Of a DNA stretch of 64,000 nt, positions 26,291-34,957 are shown one piece after another. Numbering within the stretch: position 1 is the first letter of the stretch; every line of letters starts with the position of its first letter. The stretch covers positions 1-64,000 of the forward strand of contig JOGW01000023.1 of the NCBI GenBank assembly GCA_000721375.1, written 5' to 3'. A model generated the notes under the pieces. That model was not told the DNA's origin, made no database searches, and saw only the letters and a list, made by a program, of their open reading frames with translations. The DNA is from Streptomyces sp. NRRL B-3428. GTDB taxonomy: Bacteria > Actinomycetota > Actinomycetes > Streptomycetales > Streptomycetaceae. Position numbers and translations under genes: made by a program.

Positions 26291-27628
26291 CTATTCGCTG
26301 ACGGTGAAGCCTTGGTCCTTGCCGTACTTGATGCTGGTCTTCTGCCACGCGGCCAGGCCGTCAGTGAGCGTGGTGGAGGAGACGTACGCCTTGCCGACGG
26401 TGTCGTTGAAGACCGAGTTGGCGTACACCTGGTAGGGCAGGTAGGACCAGTCTGCACTGACGTTGCGGGCCGACTCGGCGAAGATCTGGTTGGCCTTCTG
26501 GCCGCCGAAGTAGGGGAACTCGGCGTCGAGGAAGTCCTTCGATTCCAGATCGGCGCGCGTGGCCGGGAAGGCGCCTTCGGCGACCCGGGTGCTCGCCCCC
26601 TTGCCGGTGGTCGCGAACTCCGTGAAGGCGTAGGCGAGTTCCTTGTTCTTGGCCGCCTTGGGCACGGCCAGGGAGCTGCCGCCGTTCTCGGCGCTCGCCT
26701 TGTCGCCCGTCGTCCACTGCGGCAGCGGCGCGACCCGCCAGTCGCCGGAGGCGCCGGCGACCCCGGAGGTGAAGTTGGCCGGCATCCAGGCGCCGATGGA
26801 CAGCGTGGCGATGGAGCCGTCGGCGAGGCCCTTGTACCAGGCGTCACTCCAGGAGCTGACCGGTGCGACGAGCTTCTCGTCGAGGAGCTTCTGCCAGGTG
26901 TCGGTGTACGTCCTTGTGCCCTTGTCGCCGAAGTCCACCGTGACGTCGGTGCCCTGGACCTTGTAGGGGCGGCCGCCGGCCTGCCAGATCAGGCTCGTGG
27001 TGGCGCCGGCGTCACCGGTGTCGTTGGTGATGAAGAGCTTGGGGTCGGCCTTGTGCAGGTCGCGGGCCGCCTCCACGTACGCATCCCAAGTGGTCGGCAC
27101 CTTGATGCCGTGCTTGTCGAAGATCTTCTTGTTGTAGAAAAACGCCATCGGCCCGGAGTCCATCGGCAAGGCGTAGACAGCCTTGTCCTCGGTGACGGCG
27201 TTCCAGGGGCCGGGCGTGAAGGTCTTGTCGAACTTGTCGGCGCCGTACGACGCGAGGTCCTCGATGGACTCGCCGATCGCGAACTGGCCGAGGGCGTAGT
27301 ACTCGACCTGCGCGACGTCGGGGGCGCCCGAGCCGGCCGATATCGCGTTCTGCAGCGCGGTGTACTGCTTGTCGCCGGTGCCGGCGTTGACCAACTCGAC
27401 CTCGACCTTGGGGTACTTCTTCTCGAAGTCCGCCGCGACCTTCTCAAGAGTGGGCTCCCAGGCCCACACGGTGATCTTTCCGCCCTTGTCCAGAGCGGAC
27501 TTGACGTCCTGCGGGCTGCCCGCGCCGCCGTCGGAGGAGGAGTCCGAGCCGCATGCCGTAGCGGTCAGCGCGAGCGCGGAGACCACGGCGAGAGCACCGA
27601 GCAGTCTGCGGGAAATGTGCGTAGTCAT
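26291..27628 (-). CDS. Carbohydrate ABC transporter binding lipoprotein (CUT1, MalE type)
   Basis: A 445-aa protein. The signal peptide ends in LTATACGSD, a lipobox with Cys at about 26. The mature part is a family 1 solute-binding protein: KITVWAWEPTLEKVAADFEKKYP at the start, YYALGQFAIG, VYALPMDSGPMAFFYNKKIF, TTWDAYVEAARDL, and NGGSSLAVPKAAKNKELAYAF late. These bind oligosaccharides and hand them to MalFG-type permeases. It is the last of three genes (permease, permease, binding protein), an unusual but known order, behind the LacI-type operator at 29748. With GH43, GH30 and GH35 nearby, galacto-oligosaccharides from arabinogalactan are the best substrate guess. The cognate ATPase is not in the window; actinobacteria often use the shared MsiK. 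Confidence 0.9.
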   Translation of the reverse strand: MTTHISRRLLGALAVVSALALTATACGSDSSSDGGAGSPQDVKSALDKGGKITVWAWEPTLEKVAADFEKKYPKVEVELVNAGTGDKQYTALQNAISAGSGAPDVAQVEYYALGQFAIGESIEDLASYGADKFDKTFTPGPWNAVTEDKAVYALPMDSGPMAFFYNKKIFDKHGIKVPTTWDAYVEAARDLHKADPKLFITNDTGDAGATTSLIWQAGGRPYKVQGTDVTVDFGDKGTRTYTDTWQKLLDEKLVAPVSSWSDAWYKGLADGSIATLSIGAWMPANFTSGVAGASGDWRVAPLPQWTTGDKASAENGGSSLAVPKAAKNKELAYAFTEFATTGKGASTRVAEGAFPATRADLESKDFLDAEFPYFGGQKANQIFAESARNVSADWSYLPYQVYANSVFNDTVGKAYVSSTTLTDGLAAWQKTSIKYGKDQGFTVSE

Positions 27629-27733
27629 GGCTGTGCTCCTGGTCGAGGGTTCGTGTGAAGAGCGGTGCGGTGGATGAAGGCAGGGCAGGGGAAGGCGCCG
27701 GAGGCAGGGGCGGGAGACGGGATACGCGGGTGG

Positions 27734-28717
27734 CTATTCCTTGACGCTGCCCGCGGCGAGGCCGGACTGCCAGAACCGCTGGAGCAGCAGGAAGACGGCC
27801 ACGATCGGGACGATGGTCAGCAGGGAGCCGGTGATGATGAGGTCGAAGACGGCCTCGCCGCCCGCCGTCTGGGCCTGGGCGTTCCATGCGTTGAGGCCGA
27901 GGGTCAGCGGGTACCAGTCGGGATCCTTGATCATGATCAGCGGCAGGAAGTAGTTGTTCCAGGTCGCGACCATCGAGAACAGCAGCACCGTGACCGTGCC
28001 GGGCATGAGGAGGGGCAGCGCGATGCGGAAGAAGATGCGCAGCTCCCCCGCGCCGTCGATCCGCGCGGCCTCGAGCAGCTCGGTGGGTACGGACTCGGAG
28101 GCGAAGACCCACATCAGGTAGAGCCCGAACGGGGAGATCAGGGACGGGATGATGACGGCCCACGGGGTGTTCGTGAGGCCCAAGTTGCTGAACATCAGGA
28201 AGGTGGGCACGGCCAGCGCGGTGCCGGGGACGGCGACGGCCCCGAGGACGACCGCGAAGACCGCCTTGCGGCCGGGAAAGTCGAACTTGGCCAGCGCGTA
28301 CCCCCCGAGGACCGCGAGGACGGTGGCGCCGCCCGCACCGGCGGCCACGTACAGCAGGGTGTTGAGCAGCCAGCGGATGAAGACGCCGTCGTCGTAGGTC
28401 AGGGTGCGGGTGATGTTGTCCCACAGGTTCACGTCGTCGGCGAACCAGAGGCCGAAGGAGTCGAGCAGGCCGTTCTGGTCCTTGGTGGCGTTGATGAACA
28501 GCCAGGCAAGCGGCAGCAGGGTGTAGACGAGGACCAGGCCTGTGAGAAGGGTCAGCGGGACGCTTCGGCGCGGTTGGAGCGGGGTGCGCGGAGCCCGGGT
28601 GCTGCGCTTGTTCCGTACGGTCGCGGACGCCGGTGCGGTCGCGGCCCGCCCGGCGGCGGCCGGCGCCGGGCCGTTCTCGGAGTCGGTCACGTCGGCGGTG
28701 GTGAGGGAGGTGGTCAT
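27734..28717 (-). CDS. Carbohydrate ABC transporter permease (MalG type)
   Basis: A 327-aa inner-membrane protein with six predicted helices after a long cytosolic N-terminal tail. The EAA loop, which contacts the ATPase, reads ELLEAARIDGAGELRIFFRIALP (about 195-217). Other family pieces are LPLAWLFINATKDQN and a C-terminal QRFWQSGLAAGSVKE. It pairs with the MalF-type permease just upstream; the gap is 4 bases, so the two are co-translated. It imports the sugar delivered by the lipoprotein at 26291-27628. Confidence 0.92.
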   Translation of the reverse strand: MTTSLTTADVTDSENGPAPAAAGRAATAPASATVRNKRSTRAPRTPLQPRRSVPLTLLTGLVLVYTLLPLAWLFINATKDQNGLLDSFGLWFADDVNLWDNITRTLTYDDGVFIRWLLNTLLYVAAGAGGATVLAVLGGYALAKFDFPGRKAVFAVVLGAVAVPGTALAVPTFLMFSNLGLTNTPWAVIIPSLISPFGLYLMWVFASESVPTELLEAARIDGAGELRIFFRIALPLLMPGTVTVLLFSMVATWNNYFLPLIMIKDPDWYPLTLGLNAWNAQAQTAGGEAVFDLIITGSLLTIVPIVAVFLLLQRFWQSGLAAGSVKE

Positions 28718-28721
28718 CAGC

Positions 28722-29648
28722 TCAGTCCTTCCGCATGCCGCGCAGCTGCACCGCGTAGGCGATGATCGCCGTGATCACGCCCATTACGATCGCCACGGTC
28801 GCCGCGTAGTTGTGCTGCTGGCCCGAGAAGGACAGCGAGTAGGTGTAGACGTTCGGGGTGAAGTCGCTGGTGATCGCGTTGGGGGCGAGCTTCTGCAGGA
28901 TGCTCGGCTCGTTGAAGAGCTGGAAGCTGCCGATGATCGAGAAGATCGTGGCGATGACCAGGGCCCCGCGGATCGCCGGGATCTTGACCGAGGCGACGAC
29001 GCGCCATTCCCCGGCGCCGTCGATCGCCGCGGCCTCGTACAGCGAGCGCGGGACGACCTTGAGCGCGGAGTAGAAGATCAGCATGTTGTAGCCGACGAAC
29101 TCCCAGGTCACGATGTTGCCGATCGAGGCAAGGACCAAGGAAGGCGACAGCGGGTCGGGCAGGGTGATGCCGAAGGCATCGTTGATGTTGCCGACCAGGC
29201 CGAACTGCGTGCCGTACATGAAGCCCCAGATCAGGCTGGCGACGACGGCCGGCACGGCGTACGGCAGGAAGATCGCGACGCGGAAGAAGGACTTCCCGTA
29301 CAGCCGGCCGCTGTCGATCGCCAGGGCGGCGAGCAGGGCGACGCCCAGCATGATCGGCACCTGGACAAGGAGGAACATCCCGACGCGGGTCAGGCCGTCC
29401 CAGAAGCGGGGATCCCCCAGCGCCTCACCGTAGTTGTCGAGCCCCACGAACGTGGTGCCGCCGATGAGCCGGTCCTTGAAGAGGCTCAGGTAGGCCGCAT
29501 AGCAGATCGGCGCGAGAAACACGAGGGCGAAGACAGCGACGAACGGCCCGATGAATCCCCAGCCCGCCAGAGCTTCCTTGCGCAGCCGGAAGCGGGCTCG
29601 CCGGCGGGGCGGTGGAGCCGCCTGCACGGACGTCGACACGAGCGTCAT
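28722..29648 (-). CDS. Carbohydrate ABC transporter permease (MalF type)
   Basis: A 308-aa protein with six predicted helices. Family signatures are GWGFIGPFVAVFALVFLAPI-type first helix, TTFVGLDNYGEALGDPRFWDGL, and the EAA loop SLYEAAAIDGAGEWRVVASVKIP. It is the first gene of the operon, 100 bases behind the LacI-type palindrome at 29748-29763, which places the operator around its promoter. Partner of the MalG-type permease; forms the import channel. Confidence 0.92.
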   Translation of the reverse strand: MTLVSTSVQAAPPPRRRARFRLRKEALAGWGFIGPFVAVFALVFLAPICYAAYLSLFKDRLIGGTTFVGLDNYGEALGDPRFWDGLTRVGMFLLVQVPIMLGVALLAALAIDSGRLYGKSFFRVAIFLPYAVPAVVASLIWGFMYGTQFGLVGNINDAFGITLPDPLSPSLVLASIGNIVTWEFVGYNMLIFYSALKVVPRSLYEAAAIDGAGEWRVVASVKIPAIRGALVIATIFSIIGSFQLFNEPSILQKLAPNAITSDFTPNVYTYSLSFSGQQHNYAATVAIVMGVITAIIAYAVQLRGMRKD

Positions 29649-29747
29649 GGTGGTTCCTTGCGTCGGTGACCAACCGGTCGGGAACAGCGGAAGAGCTGAG
29701 ACCTCGCCACGATGACCAGACGGCCGGGGAAGTCCGAGCGAGCCGAA

Positions 29748-29763
29748 ATGTTTACGTAACCAT
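29748..29763. promoter_or_regulatory. LacI-type operator before the MalFG/MalE operon
   Basis: ATGTTTACGTAACCAT differs by one base from a perfect 16-bp palindrome. Two near-identical copies lie at 31178 and 36787. The central CG and the TTTACG/CGTAAA halves are typical for LacI-family operators. I infer it is bound by the LacI regulator at 29983-31083. Confidence 0.75.
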
Positions 29764-29982
29764 CAGCGGGCTCGATGGTTGCACCACCGCCAGACAGGCG
29801 TCAAGCACAAGGACGCGTCGATTCGACTCCCACCCCTGCTGATCAGGGGGATCTCCACAAAGAAGGCGTCCGCCTCCGCCCACTGCGCCTGCATACGGCG
29901 GCCATGGCGGCCTGGCACAGGGCAAGTTGGGCCGGACAGCACGCCCCGCGCGAAGAGCCGGCGCCGAGCGGCCGAGGACCCG

Positions 29983-31083
29983 TCAGGCGCGGGGCGGGGC
30001 GGTGCTGGCCCGCGCCACGAGGGTCGGTTCCACGGCGAGCTGCCGGGGGCCGTTGCCGCGCCGTTCGATCTGCTCGAGGAGCAGGGTCACGCAGTGCCTG
30101 CCGACCACATCGAAGTCCTGGTGCACCGTGGTCAGCGGGGGCTCGAAGAAGCGTGCCTCGGGTACATCGTCGAAGCCGGCCACGCTGATGTCGCCGGGCA
30201 CGGAGCGCCCCAGTTCATGCATGGCGCGCAGCACCCCGAGCGCCATCTGGTCGTTGGCGGCGAACACGGCCGTGGCGTCGGGAAACTGCGCGAGCGTCTG
30301 CCCGACGGTGTAGCCCGACTCGGCGGTCCAGTCCCCGTAGAGGACCGGGGGAACCGGGGCTCCGGCCGCGATCAGGGCGCGCTCCCACGCCTCGGCGCGA
30401 CGCCGCGCGGCGAAGGAGTCGCGGGGGCCGCTGACGTGGTAGACGGTCCGGTGGCCGAGCCCCAGCAGGTGGCCGACGACACTGCGCGCGCCGCTGGCCT
30501 GGTCGAAGTCGACGTTCGAGTACTGGTGCCCGGTGTCGCCGTCGGCGACGACGACGGGCATGTCGGGCGGCAGGTGCAGCGCCGGCGTGTCCAGCATCTG
30601 CGACTCGATCAGCACGATGCCGTCGACGGACTGCAGCATGAGGTGCCGGAAGGCCTGCCGTACGGCGGCTTCGGTCTGGGCCCGCACCCCCATGAAGTTG
30701 ACCGAGAAGCCCGCCTCGCGCGCCGCGTCGGCGATCGCTCCGAGCGTACGGGCGTTGCCGTGCGCGCCGACGTCGAAGCTGACCACGCCCAGGGCGCCGA
30801 ACCGGCCGGTGACCAGGGCGCGCGCCGCCGCGTTGGGGCGGTAGCCGAGCTCCTGCATCGCGGCGAGCACTTTGGCGCGGGTGGTCTCGTCGACGTTGTC
30901 GTGGTTGTTGGAGACACGCGAGACCGTCTGCGAGGAGACGCCGGCGCGTGCGGCGACTTCCGCCATCGAAGGCCATTTGCGGGCTGGCCGCGAACGGGGC
31001 GCCCTCGTCTGCTTCTCCGCCACCTTCGACCGTCCCTTCTCCGAGGCTTCCAGGTCGCGAGCCTGCCGCGCCCCCGTCGCCAT
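29983..31083 (-). CDS. LacI-family regulator of the galactan-utilisation genes
   Basis: A 366-aa cytosolic repressor. A basic N-terminal tail precedes the helix-turn-helix (SMAEVAARAGVSSQTVSRVSN) and hinge helix (RPNAAARALVTGR). The C-terminal domain is a type 1 periplasmic binding fold (GALGVVSFDVGAHG, DGIVLIESQML, TAVFAANDQMALGVLRAMHE, ISVAGFDDVPEARFF). The start is taken at ATG 31083; a GTG at 31023 is possible. It is divergent from the GH43 gene. Its operator sites (29748, 31178, 36787) lie before the importer operon, in the lacI/GH43 gap and before GH35. The expected inducer is galactose or a small galacto-oligosaccharide. Confidence 0.92.
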   Translation of the reverse strand: MATGARQARDLEASEKGRSKVAEKQTRAPRSRPARKWPSMAEVAARAGVSSQTVSRVSNNHDNVDETTRAKVLAAMQELGYRPNAAARALVTGRFGALGVVSFDVGAHGNARTLGAIADAAREAGFSVNFMGVRAQTEAAVRQAFRHLMLQSVDGIVLIESQMLDTPALHLPPDMPVVVADGDTGHQYSNVDFDQASGARSVVGHLLGLGHRTVYHVSGPRDSFAARRRAEAWERALIAAGAPVPPVLYGDWTAESGYTVGQTLAQFPDATAVFAANDQMALGVLRAMHELGRSVPGDISVAGFDDVPEARFFEPPLTTVHQDFDVVGRHCVTLLLEQIERRGNGPRQLAVEPTLVARASTAPPRA

Positions 31084-31177
31084 GTTGGCGCAAACAGTTT
31101 CGTCCGGTCAAAGGAGGACCGCTTCTGTCCAGGCGCTTGACAGTCCCACTTCTCCCTCCCAGACTCCGGGCTGCGCA

Positions 31178-31193
31178 ATGTTTACGAAAACAT
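31178..31193. promoter_or_regulatory. LacI-type operator between lacI and GH43
   Basis: ATGTTTACGAAAACAT is a palindrome with one central mismatch. It lies 94 bases before the LacI start and 153 bases before the GH43 start, so it could control both divergent genes. Confidence 0.75.
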
Positions 31194-31346
31194 TGTGTGA
31201 ACCGCAGGGCTCGGGCCGGCGTGAACCGCAGGCTCGCAGGCCGCAAAAGGCGCGGTGTCCCACACCGGCGTACCGCGGCATCCACATCCCTCGTACTCCG
31301 TCACTTCGCACGTCACCCGCAGTCCCCCACGCCACGAGGTACCTGT

Positions 31347-32783
31347 ATGAGACTCAAGCTCTCCAGGACGGCTGCACTGCTCTGCGCCCTCCTGCTGACC
31401 CTGCTCACTTCCGCCGGCACCGCGCACGCGGCGCCGGTGACCGTCGACAACGGCACCCAGTTCACCGACCCGTCCGGCAATCCGGTCCATGCCCACGGCG
31501 GTGGTGTGATCAAGGTCGGTGCGTACTACTACTGGTTCGGTGAGAACAGGAACAGCGACAACACCTTCCGCTACGTGTCCGCGTACCGCTCCACCGACCT
31601 CAAGACCTGGGAGTTCCGCAACCACGTCCTGACCGAGGCGTCCGACCCCGAGCTCGACTGGGCCAACATCGAACGCCCCAAGGTCATCTACAACAGCACC
31701 ACCCAGCAGTTCGTCATGTGGATGCACAAGGAGAACGGCTCCGACTACGGGGAGGCGCGCGCCGCCGTCGCAGTCTCGTCCACGGTGGACGGCGACTACA
31801 CCTGGCGCGGCAGCTTCCGGCCGCTGGGCCACATGTCCCGTGACATCACGACCTTCGTGGACACCGACGGCACCGGCTACATGATCTCCGCGGCCAACGA
31901 GAACGCCGACCTGCATGTCTACCGGCTCACCGCGGACTACACCGCAGTGCAGTCGCAGGTCCAGAAGCTGTGGCCGGGCCAGTGGCGCGAGGCGCCCGCG
32001 ATGTTCAAGCGGGACGGCGTCTATTTCCTGCTGACCTCCGGCGCCACCGGCTGGTCACCCAACCAGCAGAAGTACGCCACCGCCAGCAGCGTGACCGGAA
32101 GTTGGAGCGACCTCAAGGACATCGGGGACGGTACGACGTACCGCAGCCAGACCGCGTATGTACTGCCGGTCCAGGGCAGCGAGGGCACCGGCTACCTCTA
32201 CATGGGAGACCGCTGGGGCAACTCCATGGGCGGCATGGTGAACGACTCCCAGTACGTATGGCTGCCGCTGAAGTTCCCCACCAGCACCACCATGACCATG
32301 GACTACTCCCCGCGGATCACCATCGACACCGCCGCGGGCACCGTACGCGGCATGGACGGACCTTGGGAGCGTCTCACCGCCCGGCACAGCGGCAAGTGCG
32401 CCGACGTGGCGAACTTCGACTCGGCCGACGGCGCGCAGCTGATCCAGTGGAGCTGCGGTAGCGGCGTGAACCAGCACTTCTGGTTCACGCAGACGGCCTC
32501 CGGCCACGTGCAGATCATGGCCCGCAACAGCGGCAAGTGCCTGGCGATCGCCAGTGGTTCGACACAGAACGGCGCCTATGCCGTGCAGCGCACCTGCGAC
32601 GGCTCGAACGCACAGCAGTGGCAGGTCCGTACCGCCGGCACCGAGGGGCACGTGGAGCTGGTCGCGCGCCACAGCGGCAAGTGTCTTGACGTCGTCAACC
32701 AGTCGAGGGCCGACGGCACCGCGCTCGCGCAGTGGACCTGCAACGGGGGCGACAACCAAAGGTGGGCGCGCTCGGCCGCCTGA
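31347..32783 (+). CDS. Secreted exo-beta-1,3-galactanase-like GH43 (subfamily 24) with CBM13
   Basis: A 478-aa protein. A Sec signal (about 1-28, ending SAGTAHAAP) is followed by a five-bladed GH43 domain. HAHGGGVIKVGAYYYWFGE, ANIERPKVIYN, QFVMWMHKEN, SRDITTFVDTDGTGYMIS and WREAPAMFKRDGVYFLLTSG together follow the GH43_24 pattern of exo-beta-1,3-galactanases. A ricin-type CBM13 of three repeats follows (about 345-478; HSGKCADVANFDSADG, NSGKCLAIASG, HSGKCLDVVNQS). It removes galactose and beta-1,6-galactosyl side-chain disaccharides from the backbone of arabinogalactan outside the cell. It is preceded by a LacI operator and followed by the broken GH30 gene, with which it probably once formed an operon. 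Confidence 0.85.
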   Translation: MRLKLSRTAALLCALLLTLLTSAGTAHAAPVTVDNGTQFTDPSGNPVHAHGGGVIKVGAYYYWFGENRNSDNTFRYVSAYRSTDLKTWEFRNHVLTEASDPELDWANIERPKVIYNSTTQQFVMWMHKENGSDYGEARAAVAVSSTVDGDYTWRGSFRPLGHMSRDITTFVDTDGTGYMISAANENADLHVYRLTADYTAVQSQVQKLWPGQWREAPAMFKRDGVYFLLTSGATGWSPNQQKYATASSVTGSWSDLKDIGDGTTYRSQTAYVLPVQGSEGTGYLYMGDRWGNSMGGMVNDSQYVWLPLKFPTSTTMTMDYSPRITIDTAAGTVRGMDGPWERLTARHSGKCADVANFDSADGAQLIQWSCGSGVNQHFWFTQTASGHVQIMARNSGKCLAIASGSTQNGAYAVQRTCDGSNAQQWQVRTAGTEGHVELVARHSGKCLDVVNQSRADGTALAQWTCNGGDNQRWARSAA

Positions 32784-32951
32784 GCCCCTCGGCCCTCAAC
32801 GGGCCGCCGACAGGGTGGCATCACCGCCCTGCTCGCCTGTCGTCGCGCAGCGGCGTGTCCGCTCCTGCCCGCGACGTGCGCGCCTCCTGGCTGCCCGGCC
32901 AGGAGGCGCGCTGCTGAGCACCGATTCCATTCCCTCCCGAAGGAGCAGGAC

Positions 32952-33187
32952 GTGTTCCCCACCCGCCACCGACCGGCACCGCCCCGGCGGCGCCCCCGTG
33001 TCAGAAGGCCGGCCGCGATCGGCGTCGCTGCCGCCCTGGCGGCGACCGCCCTGGCCGCCGCGGACCCCGTTCCCGCACCGGCCCGCGCCGCGGAAGCCGC
33101 GACCTCTCCCGGCGTATCAACGACGACATCCGCGAGCTGGAACCGCGCGCCTGGGTCCTGTGGCAGGCCGTCGAGGACTACGAGAAC
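32952..33187 (+). pseudogene. 5' fragment of a secreted GH30 (endo-beta-1,6-galactanase-like) gene
   Basis: It begins with a good signal peptide (RPAAIGVAAALAATALAA, basic N-terminus). At about 33110 the frame changes, and RINDDIRELEPRAWVLWQAV appears, which belongs near the C-terminal end of the GH30 barrel. The ~350 residues between, including both catalytic Glu residues, have been deleted. The fragment is then cut at 33187 by the IS605-type element; it resumes at 34582. The gene has therefore been lost by two separate events. Confidence 0.7.
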
Positions 33188-33340
33188 TTGACTCCTCCCC
33201 TCCCTGAAGGGAGGGGATTCCTAGCTCACTTCGCCTGACACCTAGCAGATGGCGGGTCTTACAAGATCAGCACCAGCCGGGTTGAGACCAGCCCGGACGA
33301 GCATCACGCGGGCGGAGTTCTTGTCCCGAGGCGAGACCAC
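33188..33340 (-). ncRNA. Predicted omega-RNA (reRNA) scaffold at the tnpB 3' end
   Basis: TnpB nucleases use a guide RNA transcribed from the 3' end of tnpB and the element's right end. Here that is the minus-strand region ending at 33188, with the terminal hairpin at 33192-33215. The guide would be read from the flank, beginning GTTCTCGTAGTCCTCGACGG (33187 downward). Only the right boundary is supported by sequence; the left boundary is a guess from known omega-RNA lengths. Confidence 0.4.
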
Positions 33341-34450
33341 TCCGCATGCGGTGCACGTATACGTTCTCTCGGAAAGAGGTAGGCGGTGCTTGGCTCTCGC
33401 TCCGCAGTGCGCACAATCCATGGTGGTGTGCGCGGGGTCGACCAGGTGCACGGTCCTGCCGTGTTTCTTGGCCATCTCGATCAGGGCTGTCTTCGTGGCG
33501 CCGATCGCGGCGTCTGCCGCCTTCTTGGCCATGGTGGACTTCGCGAGGAACGTCGGTTTGAAGTCCTCGACCGCGAGTTGGTCGAAGTCCCGGACGACCC
33601 GCTTGGCCCACTTGCGTCGGGCGTCCTGCCGCTGCCGGGCGATCTTCTTGTGCAGCTTCGCTGTCTGCCGCTGCGCCTTCCGGTATCCCTTGGTATCGGG
33701 CCGGTTCTTCGGGGTGCGACGCCGGGCCATCATCCGCTGGTAGTGCGCCAGCTTCGCGGCGCCCGTCTTGCCGTGCTGAGGGTGGGGCAGGTCGTGGAGC
33801 TCGGAGGTAGTGGTCGCGGTCTCCTTAACGCCCCAGTCGATACCAATGACGCGGCCGGTTTCCGCCAGCGCCTCGGTGAGAGTGGGAACGACGAAGGAGC
33901 AGTACCAGTGTCCGAGGCTGTCCCGGTACACGCGCACGCTCGACGGGGGCTTGGGCAGATCCCGCGACCACACCACCGTCAGCACGATCCCACCCGCCAG
34001 GTGCAGACGGCCGTCCTTCAGCCGGAAGCCGCGTCGGGTGTACTCCATCGTCGCCTCGGCCCGGCGCTTCTTGCGCGCCTTGGGCATCCCGGCCCGCTGC
34101 CGCATGGGCAGCTTCGCCTTGATGTCCTTGAGCGCCTTCGCCCGGGACTTGGCGAAGTCCCGGATCGTCTGCTGCTGCGGCACCGAACTACCCTCACGCA
34201 GCCACGCCATCGCCCCACGGGCCTCAGTCAGCAGCGCACTCAACTGGACCGGCCCGCACGTCTGCTTGGCATCGGCGTTCGCCCGATTACGGACGTGGAC
34301 CTTGCGGGACATCGCCACGCACTCGTTCCACACCCACCGACACCGAGCCCATTCCCCTTCCAGAGCGGCCCGCGCCGTCGAAGACACACGAAGCCTGTAC
34401 GTGTACCGGGCATGCCCGGCCACATCGACGGCAATCGGCGGCGCCTCCAT
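33242..34450 (-). CDS. tnpB: TnpB RNA-guided nuclease (IS605 family)
   Basis: A 402-aa protein, the usual length. The N-terminal WED/REC-like helices contain RWVWNECVAMSRK. RuvC pieces are GIDWGVKETAT (Asp about 197), LAVEDFKP (Glu about 282) and RDKNSARVML (Asp about 379). A four-cysteine zinc finger CAHC...CTAC lies between the last two. All three acidic residues are present, so it is probably active as an omega-RNA-guided DNA nuclease that protects its own transposon from loss. The frame is intact while the host GH30 gene is broken. It carries no partner tnpA. Confidence 0.9.
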   Translation of the reverse strand: MEAPPIAVDVAGHARYTYRLRVSSTARAALEGEWARCRWVWNECVAMSRKVHVRNRANADAKQTCGPVQLSALLTEARGAMAWLREGSSVPQQQTIRDFAKSRAKALKDIKAKLPMRQRAGMPKARKKRRAEATMEYTRRGFRLKDGRLHLAGGIVLTVVWSRDLPKPPSSVRVYRDSLGHWYCSFVVPTLTEALAETGRVIGIDWGVKETATTTSELHDLPHPQHGKTGAAKLAHYQRMMARRRTPKNRPDTKGYRKAQRQTAKLHKKIARQRQDARRKWAKRVVRDFDQLAVEDFKPTFLAKSTMAKKAADAAIGATKTALIEMAKKHGRTVHLVDPAHTTMDCAHCGARAKHRLPLSERTYTCTACGVVSPRDKNSARVMLVRAGLNPAGADLVRPAIC

Positions 34451-34581
34451 GCGATCAACCTATCGGCCGCCACTGACAACGCCGTTGCGCCCAGAGAGCG
34501 AACCGGCTTTCCCTGCCCTGCTCCGCCGGAGCTTCGTTTCCTCCCCCACCTGAAGGTCGGGGAGGAAACGAAGGAATCCCG

Positions 34582-34935
34582 ATGACGCCGCAGCACGAGA
34601 ACTCCAACTGGGGCCTGATACAGACCGACTTCACACCGGCCGACGCGGACACCGAGCCCCTGCGCAAGAACAAGAAGTGCTGGGCCATGGCGAACTACAG
34701 CCGCTTCATACGGCCCGGCGCCCGCGTCATCGCCACGGACGACCCGCAGACCCTGGCAGCGGTCCGGCCGGGCGGCGAAGGTCTGGTCCTCGTGCACACC
34801 AACGCGACGAGCGAGGCGCGTGAACTCACCCTGAATCTGGACGGTTTCCGGACCGCGGCCGACGGAGCCGTCGAGCGGTGGACGACCGACGCGACCCGCA
34901 ACCTCGAACGCACCGCCGACGCGGCGGGTCCGAGC
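34582..34935 (+). pseudogene. 3' fragment of the GH30 gene
   Basis: The frame continues from the 5' piece: TPQHENSNWGLIQTDF, KCWAMANYSRFIRPGARVIA, GLVLVHTNATSEARELTLNL. This is the C-terminal beta-sandwich of GH30 enzymes (the phrase NYSRFIRPG is diagnostic). It loses identity at about 34935, shortly before the convergent GH35 stop at 34958, so its own end is also missing. Confidence 0.7.
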
Positions 34936-34957
34936 CCGGCCTCTCCGTCCGTGTGGC

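Larger units (their letters stand above)
33188..34581 (-). mobile_element. IS200/IS605-family (IS1341-like) element with tnpB only
   Basis: A 1394-bp element, oriented on the minus strand. At its right end (low coordinates) a hairpin CCCCTCCC/GGGAGGGG with a TGAA loop lies near the tip, and the element ends in TCAA on the minus strand (33191-33188), the usual IS605 cleavage motif. Its left end has a matching hairpin CCTCCCC...GGGGAGG at about 34540-34565 and is flanked by TCAT outside. There is no target duplication, as expected for single-strand transposition. Removing it rejoins the GH30 frame exactly (Y-E-N to M-T-P-Q-H). There is no tnpA; movement would need a transposase in trans. Confidence 0.8.

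Noticed and set aside
29790-29850. tRNA-like 3' end (TCGATTCGACTCCCA)
   Set aside because: No acceptor, D or anticodon arm can be folded upstream; it is only a short T-loop resemblance.
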